In this document: one piece after another, positions 9,264-18,945 of the stretch
How positions within the stretch are numbered: position 1 is the first letter of the stretch
Layout of the letters: each line of letters opens with the position of its first letter
Assembly: GCF_002850605.1 (NCBI RefSeq)
Contig: NZ_NXGB01000002.1
Span: 62,001 to 126,000 of the forward strand
DNA length: 64,000 nucleotides
Direction: 5' to 3'
Source of the DNA: Pasteurella oralis
Lineage (GTDB): Bacteria; Pseudomonadota; Gammaproteobacteria; Enterobacterales; Pasteurellaceae
Notes under the pieces: model-generated
The model's database searches: none
What the model saw: the letters and a program-made list of their open reading frames with translations, nothing else
What the model was told of the DNA's origin: nothing
Position numbers and translations under genes: made by a program

Positions 9264-9740
9264 ATGAAACAAATTCCGATGACTATACGTGGAGCAGAGC
9301 AATTAAGGCAAGAACTTGATTTCTTAAAGAATACGCGTCGCCCAGAAATTATTAAAGCGATTGCAGAAGCACGTGAGCATGGTGATCTGAAAGAAAATGC
9401 GGAATATCATGCTGCCCGTGAGCAACAAGGATTCTGTGAAGGACGGATTCAAGAGATTGAAGGAAAGCTAGCAAATAGCCAAATTATTGATGTCACTAAA
9501 ATACCGAATAATGGTAAAGTGATCTTTGGTGCGACAGTGATTTTATTCAATATTGATACAGAAGAAGAAGTGACTTACCAGATTGTAGGTGATGATGAAG
9601 CCAATATTAAAGCAGGATTAATTTCAGTTAATTCGCCTATTGCTCGTGGTTTAGTCGGAAAAGAAGTAGATGATGTTGTTTCGATTCAAACACCGGGTGG
9701 AAAGGTCGAGTTTGAGATTATCGAAGTTAACTATTTATAA
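9264..9740 (+). CDS. greA: Transcription elongation factor GreA
   Basis: GreA of 158 residues starting [12 protein letters not shown]. The ATG at 9264 gives exactly the family length; a longer frame opening at 9195 would add an unsupported hydrophobic N-terminus and overlap the promoter. The N-terminal coiled coil (about residues 12-75) carries the acidic tip, and the C-terminal FKBP-like domain binds RNA polymerase. GreA rescues backtracked polymerase by stimulating transcript cleavage. It is divergent from dacB and followed by a strong terminator. Confidence 0.97.
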   Translation: MKQIPMTIRGAEQLRQELDFLKNTRRPEIIKAIAEAREHGDLKENAEYHAAREQQGFCEGRIQEIEGKLANSQIIDVTKIPNNGKVIFGATVILFNIDTEEEVTYQIVGDDEANIKAGLISVNSPIARGLVGKEVDDVVSIQTPGGKVEFEIIEVNYL

Positions 9741-9764
9741 GTAGAGCTGCTATCCTCCTTTAAC

Positions 9765-9797
9765 AGCCTGATTTCTATATAGAAATCAGGCTTTTTC
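9765..9797 (+). terminator. Intrinsic terminator of greA
   Basis: A 12-base perfect stem (AGCCTGATTTCT 9765-9776 with AGAAATCAGGCT 9781-9792) has loop ATAT and a five-T tract. Confidence 0.95.
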
Positions 9798-10150
9798 GTA
9801 TGATTATACGTAAGCATTGCGTATAGAAACCTTTTTAATAACTATTTGATAAATAAAGAAAAATACAGTTATGTAAATAATGTTGCTTATGTAAATTTTC
9901 TCTAAAAGCAATATTACTTAATTTTACATTATTTTTTTCTTTATATTTCAATTGGTTAATGTGTATTCCCTTTTTGATCAATATACAAACAATTTACTTA
10001 ATTAAAAATTAATGCTCCAATAACATAGATTTAGTATTTGCATGCATTTTGTGCATTATTAATTGGTATCTAATTAGTCTAATGTTGAGTGTATTTATCT
10101 AACATTTAAATCTTTGCGTTATTTCATTATATTTATCTAAGGGGCATTTT
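9798..10150. other. AT-rich leader region of the giant adhesin gene
   Basis: About 350 very AT-rich bases with a repeated TTACTTAATT and two copies of TATTTATCTAA (the second just before the ribosome-binding site AAGGGG). I see no tetranucleotide or homopolymer tract of the kind that causes phase variation, and no gene. It presumably holds the adhesin promoter. Confidence 0.5.
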
Positions 10151-13100
10151 ATGAATAAGGTTTATCGAGTTATATGGAGTCATGTAACTAATACTTTCAT
10201 TGCGGTATCAGAGCTAGCGACTTCAAAAGGCAAAGTAAAGTCATATAGCGTTATACCTTCTAATCAACAATCGCAAGTCAATACAAGTATTCCAAGCTCG
10301 TTTAAACTAAGTACAATTGCTGTACTCTCACTTTTAACTTTCTCTCCAGCTTCTGTCATGGCGCAGGATGTTACTGCAGATAATTTAACAGTTAATGGTA
10401 CCTCTACTTTTACAGGCGCTGCTACATTTAATAATACAGCAACCTTTAATAATATGGTTACTGTAGGTAATGTTGTTGCTACAACTTTGACTGTTGGTGG
10501 TAAAGATGTTGCAACGAAAGACCAAATAACTACATTAACTTCCACAGTAAATCAAAAGGCAGATCAAACTACAGTTACTAATTTGACAAATACGGTTAGC
10601 CAAAAAGCAGATCAAGGTACAGTTACTAATTTAACAAATATTGTTAATCAAAAAGCAGATCAAAATACAGTTACTAATTTGACAAATACTGTTAATCAAA
10701 AAGCAAATAAATCAGATGTGGATTCATTAAAGGCAACTAAAGCAGATAAAACTGAATTAACAACGGGATTGAATTTAAAAGCTGATAAAACAACTGTAAA
10801 TACGGAATTAGCTAAAAAAGCAGATAAAACAGCTTTTGATAAGTTAAGTACTTTAGTCTCATCAATTGGCATTACCGATGGTACACCTTATAGCGGCATT
10901 AAATATTTTCGTACCAAATCAACACTTGATGATGCATCTGCTGAAGGTGAAAATTCTGTTGCTATTGGTCCGAAAGCTAAGGCTGAAGGGCAAAGTGCTG
11001 TAGCATCAGGTCATGATAGTACGGCTAATGCAAAAGAATCTATTGCTATTGGTCACAAATCTTATGCAGTAAAAACAGCAAACAAGGGTATTGCAATTGG
11101 TGAATATGCACGTGTTGGTTCTAAACAAACTGGTGATGTGGTATATGATGGTGCGTCGTCATATGTTATTGGTGATGGAGATGGTGAAAGCTCAGTTGCA
11201 ATCGGTGATAAAGCCATTAGCAGAGGTAAGGCAAGTATCGCAATCGGTAAAAATGCGATAACGTCAAATAAAGATGCCAAAACACAAATCGCAGAAAATA
11301 ATATTGCATTGGGTACAGGCGCACAAACAATTGCAAGTAATAACTCAATTGCTTTTGGTAATGCAGCAAGAGTAAATAAAGACTCTGATTCATCAATTGC
11401 AATTGGTGATAGCGCCGAAACTAAAGCTGCGCACTCTTTAGCCGTAGGAACAACTTCTAAAGCGCTTGCTGAAGCTGCGCTTGCACTGGGCAAAATGTCT
11501 GAGGCAAAAGGTACTTCTTCTATTGCAATGGGGAATACTTCAAAAGCAGATGGATTAAATTCTGTTGCAATTGGCAATAATAGCAAAACTTTACAAAGTA
11601 ATACTATTGCAATAGGTTCATCTGCTATTGCACAACCGGAGCGTACAATTTCTATTGGTCTAAATGCAGGTAAAGGGCAAGAGGCTGATGCAACAGGGAC
11701 TAAGCATTCACAAATTAATATTGGTGAAAACTCAGGTGAAAATGTTGTTGGGCAATTAAATATTGGTATTGGTGCTCATGCTGGCAAAAATGTTGTTGGC
11801 AAACATAATATTGCATTAGGTACTTATGCTGGAAATAATTTAAAAAATTCAGAAGAAACTTCAGGTGCTAATGTTTCTATCGGTCATGAAGCCAATAAAT
11901 ATGATCAATTGACTGCAGTTCAAAAGTCTACGGCCGTTGGTGCACAAACTAAAGCTGCGACTCGTTCTACTGCGTTGGGTGCTGAGGCAACAGCATTAGG
12001 TGATGATGCTGTTGCAATTGGTATTACTTCAAAAGCTAATGGTAATAAATCAGTAGCTATTGGTGCAAATACTATTGCAGATTCAAATAACGTTGCATTA
12101 GGAGCTACCTCTCGTGCTGTAGAAAAACAAGGTAGCGGTTATTTAACTGGTAAACAGTCCTCATTAGTCGTTTCTGTTGGTCATCAAGATGGTGCAGCAG
12201 ATCAACATATTTTACGTCGTCTTGTGAATGTTGCTGATGGTGTAGATGAGCAAGATGCAGCCACTGTGGCACAGCTGAAAAAAGTCACTGAAAAAGTGAC
12301 AAGTGATTTACAAGCACAATTTAATGCTTTGTCTCATGGACCAACAGCTTCTGAAATTAAATATGATGCCTTAAAGCCTGATGCTGCAAGTGGAGCTGAG
12401 AATAAAATTACATTAAAACCCAAAACACGTCTTTCTAATGTGGCACCAGCACAGCTTGATACTGATGCAGTGAATTTAGGTCAAGTAAATCAAATTGTGA
12501 CTAAAAATAAAGCACATTATTTTAGTGTTAATGATGTGGGTGTCGATCCAGTCCCGGGTAACCGAGATAATGATGGTGCAACTGCTAAATTATCGATGGC
12601 AATTGGGCAAAATGCGGCAGCAAAATCAGAACGCAGTGTAGCGATTGGTAACTATACCACAGTAAATGGTGAGGGTTCTATTGGTTTAGGGACGTACTAT
12701 AAAGGTAGTGACGAACTAGATGATGGCTCTGCAAGAGAAAGTGAAACTACAGTTACCAAACCATCAAAAAATGTGAAATATGGTATTGCAATTGGCGCGG
12801 GAACAACTACCGATGGTAATAACTCTATTGCAATTGGTAGTTTAGCCGCAACTTCAGATAAAGATCCTGATGCAAATGTAGATAGAGCTATTGCCATTGG
12901 TTATAACGCAGTCTCTTCAGCAGAAAAAGCAAATGCAATCGGTGATCGTGCGGTCGCTAACTCAGCAAAAGGTAATGCGTTTGGTAGCCAAGCATTATCA
13001 GGCAATGAATCTGCGACAGCGATTGGTACTGAATCGAAATCTGAGGGGGTAAATGCTTATGCACTTGGTACAAAATCACATGCAAAAGGCTTAAATTCTA

Positions 13101-16100
13101 TTGCATTTGGTACCCATCAAGTTGTGAATGGGCAGAATTCAGGAAGTATTGGTTATGCTGGTGATTTAGGTAGTAAAACCGCTACTGTAATTAATGGTGA
13201 AGGGACTTATTCGCTTGGTAATACTAATAGCACCTTAACAGCGAATGAAAGCGGTATTTTCGGTAATACCAATGAAATCAAAGCGAAAGAAAATACGCGT
13301 ATTGTCGGTAATAAGAATACTATTGGTGCAATTGAAGAAAAACCTCATGTACCAGGTAATCCACCAGCACCGCCAGTTAATGAACTAAAAGATATTTATG
13401 TTACAGGTTATGACAATAAAATCAGCAGTGATAAAAAATTGGCTAAAGATTTAAGTGGATTATTTGTTTACGGACATAACAATAAAGTTGCTCAATTACC
13501 AGATCCTGATTCAACAGAAGAGTTTACATTAACTAACTCATCGGTTATTGGTGCGAATAACACCTTAAATACTAAAGGTAGTGATTACTTTGTGTTAGGT
13601 AATAATGTTACTGCAACCTTAGAAAACTCAGTTTATTTAGGTTCAAATTCTGGATATGTTGTTAAAGGCACATCTACAGCAGGTAACGAAGCGTATGCAA
13701 ATATTGCCGATGGTTCAAATAAATCAGGTTATAGCTTTGCTGGGAATAATAAGCCAGCTGGTGTTGTGACTTTAGGTGAGGTTGGTACAGAACGTCGTAT
13801 TCAAAATTTATCAGCTGGTTTAGTGGCAGAAAATAGTACCGATGCGATTAACGGTAGCCAGTTATTTGCTTTAACGCGTCCATTACGTTTTGCAGGCGAT
13901 AACTCCACTTTAACCAATCAAGATGGTAAGCCAGGAATTGATGTGAAAGTTATTTCTCGCAGTTCAAATCAAGCAATTGATATTACAGGTGGTGAAACTG
14001 ACGAAACTAAGTTAACAACAAAAGCAGATAAAAACATTGGTGTGATCGTGACTGATGATAACTCAATGGAAATCAGATTAGCAAAAACGTTATCTAATTT
14101 AACTGAAGCAACCTTTGGTACAGGAAATGATAAAACTATTATTAACAAAGATGGTGTAACTATTGTTAATAATGGTAAGCCAAGTGTAAGTTTGACTGAT
14201 ACTGGTTTAGATAATGGTGGTAATAAAATCGTTAATGTTAAAGCTGGTGAAGCTGATACTGATGCTGTGAATGTAAAACAGTTAAAAGATCTTAAAGCAG
14301 CTGGTTTTGGTTTAACAGGTGAAGATGGTCAGACTGTTCAACAAGAATTAGGTACGGCGATTAAAGTCACTGGTGATGATAATGTCAAAACTAAAGTCGT
14401 GACAGAAAATGGGGCTAAGAAGTTAGAAATTGGCTTAGAAAATCAAGTCACACTTGGTGGCGCAGCTAAGAATGGTAATCCTGCTGCAGATGGTAAATTA
14501 ACGCTGAAAAATCAAGCTGGTGCAGATAAAGTCATCCTTGATGGTGCAAATGGATCAGTAGGTTTAACTGGCGCTGATGGTGCGACAGCAACGATTACAG
14601 TCAAAAATGGTGCTCCAGCAGTAGATGGTGCTACGGGAACAACTAAACCTCGCATTACTTATGGTAATGAAGAAGTTGCTACCTTAAACGATGGTTTAAA
14701 ATTTGGTGCTAATACTGGTACAGTTCACAATGCGAAGTTAAATACGCAAGTAGATGTGAAAGGTGCGGTTGCGAATACAACATGGGCTAATTTTGATGCG
14801 GGTCATAATATTATGACTCAAGTCGATGGTAATACTATTACTGTGGCATTAGCGAAAGCATTATCAGGCTTGACGAGTGCGACATTTGGTAATCCTGCTG
14901 GCAACCCTAAAGATGGTGCAGTAATTGATAAAGATGGTTTAACCATTACTGAGGGCGATAAAACAGTTAAGTTAACTGATAAAGTTTTCGATAATGGTGG
15001 TAACCAAATTAAAAATGTAGCAAGTGGTTTAACCAAAGCTGATGGCACAGCAACGACATCTTTAAACGATGCAGTTCAAACTAATGGTGTGAATGTTGGT
15101 GACTTAAAAACGGCAATTAATAATATTACTGCGGGTAATGACGGAAATGGTAATAACAATCCATTAGGCGGTTTTGGCTTAAAAGATAAAAATGGCAATA
15201 TCTTTAAGCAAAATTTAGGTGAAACTGCGCAAATTACGGGTGATTCAAATGTGAATACCAAAGTAGTTGATGGTCAAAATGGTACCAAAGCGCTTGAAGT
15301 CAGCTTAGCGAATCAATTGACTTTAGGTAAAGCGCCTGATGTTAATATGCCTAATGCAAAAGGCGAAGCGGGTAAAGTCACTTTAAAAGATGATAAAGGC
15401 ACAGATCGAGTTGTGGTTGATGGTAGTGAAGGTACTATTTCATTAACAGGTCAACCAGATCAAGCAGGTGGAACAGCTCCAGCAGCGAAAATCAAGGTTG
15501 GTATGGGAAATGCTGATTTAGCTGGTAGCCCAAATGATTCAACCGCACCAGCCAAGAATAAAACTCGTATTACTTATGAAATTCCTGCGGCACAGGGTGG
15601 ACAACCAACAATTGAAGAGTTAGCAACATTAAACGATGGCTTAAAATTTGGTGCAAATGATGGAGCAGTACATAACGCCAAACTCAATACTCGTGTTGAT
15701 GTAAAAGGTGCCGCAACGAATACTACTTGGGCAAACTTTGATGCGGGTCAGAATATTATGACTCAGATTCAAGGTAATACCATTACTGTCGCTTTAGCGA
15801 AAGCATTGGCTGGGTTAGATAGTGCGACATTTGGTAATCCTGCTGATGGAACTAAAGATGGTGCTGTAATTAATAAAGATGGTTTAACTATTACTAATGG
15901 GGATACAACAGTTAAATTAACTGAAAATGGTCTAGATAATGGTAATAAACAAATTGTCAATGTTGATAGCGGATTAAAAGGCAAAGATGGTAACCCAGTG
16001 GTGCTTAAAAATGCGACTGGTGATATGCTGAATAATGGTGTCAATGTTGGTGACCTAAAAAATGCAATTACTGATATTACATCTGCAGATAAAGGTGGTT

Positions 16101-18400
16101 TTGGTTTGAAAGATAAAGCAGGTGCTGAATTCAAGCAAGATCTAGGCACTACAGCACAGATTACTGGCGATAGCAATATCAATACAAAAGTGATTGATGG
16201 TGCGAATGGTAAGAAAGCACTTGAAGTTAGCCTAGCAAATGAAATCACCTTAGGTAAAGCGGGACAAAATGGAGTCGATGGTAAGGTTAGCGTGACCGGT
16301 AAAGATGGCGCAAGTGTTGTTTTGAACGGTAAAGATGGCTCAATTGGTTTAACGGGTCCTAAAGGTGCAGATGGTAAATCAGCGTCAGCAGATGTTAGCG
16401 TGAAAGATGGTAAGCCAGGTGTTGATGGTAAAGCAGGTGAAACCAAAACTCGTATCGTCTATACACCAAAAGATAAAGATGGTAATCCAGTTCTTGATGT
16501 AGCAGGCAAACCAGTTGTTGAAGAAGTCGCAACCTTAAATGATGGCATGAAGTTTGTCGGTAACGATGGTAAAGAAGTAAGTCGTAAACTGAATGAAACT
16601 TTAGGTATCAAAGGTGGATTAGATGCAGCAACAGTTGCAAATGATACGAAAGTCTCTTCTAGCAATTTAGGTGTGAAAACCAACGCAGATGGTACGGGCT
16701 TAGAGATTGTGATGAAAGAACGCCCTGAGTTTTCTGGTCTTGTTGTAAATGGCAAAGATGGTCAAGATGCCGCGATTAAGTTTGCAAAAGAGGGTAAACA
16801 AGGTATGTCTATCGCTGCGAAACAAGATGCAGATGGGAATACCACAGGTTTGACTATTAAAAAGCAAGATGGTTCTGATGGTGTGACTTTTGAAAATGAT
16901 GGTCGTATCACTAATGTAACAGCGGGTGTTGATGATAAAGATGCAGTCAATGTTAGCCAATTAAAAGATGGTATTGCTAAAGCAACCACGAAAGTTGAAG
17001 CGGGCAAAAATATGACTGTAACGCCAACAGTGAATGCTGATGGCAGTACTACTTATAATGTAGCAACAAAAGATGATGTTGACTTTACTTCGGTCACAAC
17101 TGGTAACACTGTAATGAACAATGATGGTGTGAAAGTAGGTGATAAAGTTGCATTAACTAATGAAGGCTTAAAAGCGGGTGATGTGACAGTAACGACTGCT
17201 GGCATTAACGCTGGTAATAAGAAAGTGACTGGCGTTGCTGATGGTGATATCTCTCCAACCAGCAAAGATGCGGTTAATGGTAGTCAGTTACATGCAGTGA
17301 AAGAAACAGCAGAAGCTGGCTGGCATTTAACTGCAAATGGTAATGACTCATCGAATGTAAAACCAAGAAATACAGTGGATCTTAACAATACTGATGGCAA
17401 TATTGTGATCACGAAAACAAATACTACAGATAAGCATAATGTCACATTTGGTCTTGCTGATAACATTAATGTGAAAGATTCTGTCGTCGTTGGTCCAAAA
17501 GGAGTGGATGGTAAACCGGGTGAAGGTGCTGTAGTTATCAATGCGAAAGACGGTGCGAATGGTAAAGATGGTATTAGTATCGTGGGCAAAGATGGCAATG
17601 ATGCCGTGTCGATCAGTGGTAAAGATGGCGTTGGTAAGATTGGTCTAACTGGCCCTGCTGGTGCGGATGGTAAGAATGCGCATGCGATCATTGGCGTGAA
17701 AGATAGCGTGAAAGGTTTAGATGGCAATGATGGTAAAGACGGTAATAGCAAAACACGTATCGTTTATACCAAACCAGATGGTACAGAAGAGCAAGTCGCG
17801 ACCATGAACGATGGTTTAGTGTTTGGTGCGGATAAAGGTACTGAACACAAAGCGAAGCTTGGCACAACAGTGAAAGTGAAAGGTGACGATAAAAATATCG
17901 AAACTGAAGTGACAGGTGATACGATTCGTGTCAAACTGAAAGATAACATCGATGTGAAAGGTGTGACTGTTAGAGAAAAATTCACTGTAGAGAGCGGAGC
18001 TGCAATCAACATGGGTAACAACGTGATTAACGGTGTGGCTGATGGTGAAGTCAGTGCGACAAGTAAACAAGCAGTGAATGGTAGTCAATTGCACAATGTA
18101 CAACAGCAAATCACCAATAATGCAAATGCAATTAATAAGCTAGGTGATCATATCAATAAAGTAGATAAAGATCTTCGTGCAGGGGTTGCAGGTGCAACGG
18201 CAGTTGCCTTCTTACAACGTCCAAATGAAGCTGGTAAGAGCCTAGTTTCATTAGGTGTGGGACATTATAAGAGTGAGTCAGCAGTTGCGGTAGGTTATGC
18301 AAGAAACTCTGATAACAACAAGATTTCAATTAAACTAGGTGGTGGTGTCAATAGCCGTGGTGATTTGAATCTTGGTGGTAGTATCGGTTATCAATGGTAG
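10151..18400 (+). CDS. hsf: Giant trimeric autotransporter adhesin, Hsf/Hia type
   Basis: A 2749-residue type Vc secreted adhesin. Residues 1-25 (MNKVYRVIWSHVTNTFIAVS...) form the extended signal peptide region (ESPR); the hydrophobic core and cleavage after SVMAQ follow at about residue 72. Next come coiled-coil repeats with QKADQ motifs (about 125-225), YadA-type head repeats with many SVAIG turns (about 255-690), a neck RRLVNVADGVDEQDAATVAQ, a second head block (about 815-1170), another neck ending INGSQLFAL, three long stalk modules (about 1314-2150), a Gly-rich GKDG segment (about 2440-2530) and the C-terminal YadA anchor, which makes the 12-stranded trimeric barrel and ends in IGYQW. 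Role: host-cell or matrix adhesion. The frame is intact across 8.25 kb. No uptake signal occurs inside it, in contrast to neighbouring housekeeping genes. Pasteurella multocida has Hsf proteins of this size; assignment to a particular copy is inference. Confidence 0.95.
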   Translation: MNKVYRVIWSHVTNTFIAVSELATSKGKVKSYSVIPSNQQSQVNTSIPSSFKLSTIAVLSLLTFSPASVMAQDVTADNLTVNGTSTFTGAATFNNTATFNNMVTVGNVVATTLTVGGKDVATKDQITTLTSTVNQKADQTTVTNLTNTVSQKADQGTVTNLTNIVNQKADQNTVTNLTNTVNQKANKSDVDSLKATKADKTELTTGLNLKADKTTVNTELAKKADKTAFDKLSTLVSSIGITDGTPYSGIKYFRTKSTLDDASAEGENSVAIGPKAKAEGQSAVASGHDSTANAKESIAIGHKSYAVKTANKGIAIGEYARVGSKQTGDVVYDGASSYVIGDGDGESSVAIGDKAISRGKASIAIGKNAITSNKDAKTQIAENNIALGTGAQTIASNNSIAFGNAARVNKDSDSSIAIGDSAETKAAHSLAVGTTSKALAEAALALGKMSEAKGTSSIAMGNTSKADGLNSVAIGNNSKTLQSNTIAIGSSAIAQPERTISIGLNAGKGQEADATGTKHSQINIGENSGENVVGQLNIGIGAHAGKNVVGKHNIALGTYAGNNLKNSEETSGANVSIGHEANKYDQLTAVQKSTAVGAQTKAATRSTALGAEATALGDDAVAIGITSKANGNKSVAIGANTIADSNNVALGATSRAVEKQGSGYLTGKQSSLVVSVGHQDGAADQHILRRLVNVADGVDEQDAATVAQLKKVTEKVTSDLQAQFNALSHGPTASEIKYDALKPDAASGAENKITLKPKTRLSNVAPAQLDTDAVNLGQVNQIVTKNKAHYFSVNDVGVDPVPGNRDNDGATAKLSMAIGQNAAAKSERSVAIGNYTTVNGEGSIGLGTYYKGSDELDDGSARESETTVTKPSKNVKYGIAIGAGTTTDGNNSIAIGSLAATSDKDPDANVDRAIAIGYNAVSSAEKANAIGDRAVANSAKGNAFGSQALSGNESATAIGTESKSEGVNAYALGTKSHAKGLNSIAFGTHQVVNGQNSGSIGYAGDLGSKTATVINGEGTYSLGNTNSTLTANESGIFGNTNEIKAKENTRIVGNKNTIGAIEEKPHVPGNPPAPPVNELKDIYVTGYDNKISSDKKLAKDLSGLFVYGHNNKVAQLPDPDSTEEFTLTNSSVIGANNTLNTKGSDYFVLGNNVTATLENSVYLGSNSGYVVKGTSTAGNEAYANIADGSNKSGYSFAGNNKPAGVVTLGEVGTERRIQNLSAGLVAENSTDAINGSQLFALTRPLRFAGDNSTLTNQDGKPGIDVKVISRSSNQAIDITGGETDETKLTTKADKNIGVIVTDDNSMEIRLAKTLSNLTEATFGTGNDKTIINKDGVTIVNNGKPSVSLTDTGLDNGGNKIVNVKAGEADTDAVNVKQLKDLKAAGFGLTGEDGQTVQQELGTAIKVTGDDNVKTKVVTENGAKKLEIGLENQVTLGGAAKNGNPAADGKLTLKNQAGADKVILDGANGSVGLTGADGATATITVKNGAPAVDGATGTTKPRITYGNEEVATLNDGLKFGANTGTVHNAKLNTQVDVKGAVANTTWANFDAGHNIMTQVDGNTITVALAKALSGLTSATFGNPAGNPKDGAVIDKDGLTITEGDKTVKLTDKVFDNGGNQIKNVASGLTKADGTATTSLNDAVQTNGVNVGDLKTAINNITAGNDGNGNNNPLGGFGLKDKNGNIFKQNLGETAQITGDSNVNTKVVDGQNGTKALEVSLANQLTLGKAPDVNMPNAKGEAGKVTLKDDKGTDRVVVDGSEGTISLTGQPDQAGGTAPAAKIKVGMGNADLAGSPNDSTAPAKNKTRITYEIPAAQGGQPTIEELATLNDGLKFGANDGAVHNAKLNTRVDVKGAATNTTWANFDAGQNIMTQIQGNTITVALAKALAGLDSATFGNPADGTKDGAVINKDGLTITNGDTTVKLTENGLDNGNKQIVNVDSGLKGKDGNPVVLKNATGDMLNNGVNVGDLKNAITDITSADKGGFGLKDKAGAEFKQDLGTTAQITGDSNINTKVIDGANGKKALEVSLANEITLGKAGQNGVDGKVSVTGKDGASVVLNGKDGSIGLTGPKGADGKSASADVSVKDGKPGVDGKAGETKTRIVYTPKDKDGNPVLDVAGKPVVEEVATLNDGMKFVGNDGKEVSRKLNETLGIKGGLDAATVANDTKVSSSNLGVKTNADGTGLEIVMKERPEFSGLVVNGKDGQDAAIKFAKEGKQGMSIAAKQDADGNTTGLTIKKQDGSDGVTFENDGRITNVTAGVDDKDAVNVSQLKDGIAKATTKVEAGKNMTVTPTVNADGSTTYNVATKDDVDFTSVTTGNTVMNNDGVKVGDKVALTNEGLKAGDVTVTTAGINAGNKKVTGVADGDISPTSKDAVNGSQLHAVKETAEAGWHLTANGNDSSNVKPRNTVDLNNTDGNIVITKTNTTDKHNVTFGLADNINVKDSVVVGPKGVDGKPGEGAVVINAKDGANGKDGISIVGKDGNDAVSISGKDGVGKIGLTGPAGADGKNAHAIIGVKDSVKGLDGNDGKDGNSKTRIVYTKPDGTEEQVATMNDGLVFGADKGTEHKAKLGTTVKVKGDDKNIETEVTGDTIRVKLKDNIDVKGVTVREKFTVESGAAINMGNNVINGVADGEVSATSKQAVNGSQLHNVQQQITNNANAINKLGDHINKVDKDLRAGVAGATAVAFLQRPNEAGKSLVSLGVGHYKSESAVAVGYARNSDNNKISIKLGGGVNSRGDLNLGGSIGYQW
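10571..10714 (+). repeat. 48-bp direct repeat, three units, in adhesin coiled coil
   Basis: Three near-identical 48-base units begin at 10571, 10619 and 10667, each starting ACAGTTACTAATTT and encoding the 16-residue unit TVTNLTNTVxQKADQx. The period is a multiple of three, so gain or loss of units would alter stalk length without a frameshift. Confidence 0.9.
14090..16620 (+). repeat. Long imperfect stalk modules of the adhesin
   Basis: Three related modules start at about 14090, 14861 and 15806. Each opens with L-x-x-L-x-x-ATFG (LSNLTEATFG, LSGLTSATFG, LAGLDSATFG), then runs through GLDNGGN-type necks, a GFGL segment, KVTGD/QITGD, a GK(V/L)TLK block, PRITY/TRITY, ATLNDGLKFG and KLNT(Q/R)VDVKG. 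The spacing is 771 and 945 bases, the second enlarged by extra sequence. A variant copy of the closing part recurs at about 17756-17960. Such repeats favour recombination. Confidence 0.8.
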
Positions 18401-18426
18401 TTTTTCATTGCCACAATAAAGCAAAG

Positions 18427-18457
18427 AGGGGATTGAAAATTCAATCCCCTTTCTTTT
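18427..18457 (+). terminator. Intrinsic terminator of the adhesin gene
   Basis: A ten-base stem AGGGGATTGA/TCAATCCCCT (18427-18436, 18441-18450) has loop AAAT, followed by TTCTTTT. Confidence 0.9.
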
Positions 18458-18467
18458 GCTTCAAAAT

Positions 18468-18490
18468 AAAATGGCAATCAGCGCCATTTT
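18468..18490 (-). terminator. Terminator of yhbY
   Basis: AAAATGGC (18468-18475) pairs with GCCATTTT (18483-18490). On the minus strand it is followed by ATTTTG, just past the yhbY stop. Confidence 0.75.
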
Positions 18491-18506
18491 ATTTCTGTTG
18501 TTTATT

Positions 18507-18809
18507 CTATTTACGTGGTAGCTGAATTTGAGGTTCTTGGCTTGGACGGTATAGCACTAAAATATGACCAATTGTTTGGACTGCACAAGCTTTCGTTTCA
18601 CGTACAATAGCCTCTATAATCAGTTGTTTTACTTCGCGATCAGCGCCCGCAATTTTTACTTTGATGAGCTCATGATGTGCTAAAGCGTTATCAATTTCCG
18701 CTAATACACCTTCAGTTAAGCCATTGTTACCAATCATCACGACTGGATTTAAGTGGTGGGCAAGACCTTTTAAAAATTGCTTTTGTTTAATAGATAATGT
18801 AATCGACAT
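18507..18809 (-). CDS. yhbY: Ribosome-associated RNA-binding protein YhbY
   Basis: A 100-residue protein made of one CRM (YhbY) domain, an IF3-C-like fold that binds RNA. The signature GNNGLTEGVLAEIDNAL is the conserved G-x-x-G loop. The family associates with pre-50S ribosomal subunits and takes part in large-subunit assembly. It is a lone gene on the minus strand, convergent with the adhesin gene and divergent from the AEC transporter. An uptake signal lies upstream (18831-18839). Confidence 0.93.
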   Translation of the reverse strand: MSITLSIKQKQFLKGLAHHLNPVVMIGNNGLTEGVLAEIDNALAHHELIKVKIAGADREVKQLIIEAIVRETKACAVQTIGHILVLYRPSQEPQIQLPRK

Positions 18810-18945
18810 AATTTATCCTAATCAGAGAAAAAGTGCGGTCATTTTTAGCAAAATTTTGCATAATGACCAAAAGTTTTGATTGCGCAATTCTAACCGTAAA
18901 TAGCGTTTAGAGAAAGTGATTTGATCTAATACAGGTAATATCAAT

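Noticed and set aside
10571-10714. Regular 48-bp repeats considered as a CRISPR array
   Set aside because: The units are contiguous and in frame with a coiled-coil repeat; there are no unique spacers and no cas genes.
11062-11586. 174-residue antisense ORF in the adhesin head
   Set aside because: Arises from repeated SVAIG codons on the other strand (PIA/SPIA repeats); no gene features.
15769-16446. 225-residue antisense ORF in the adhesin gene
   Set aside because: Shadow of the repetitive GKDG/KDG coding sequence read on the other strand; low-complexity Pro/Leu/Ser composition and no start context.
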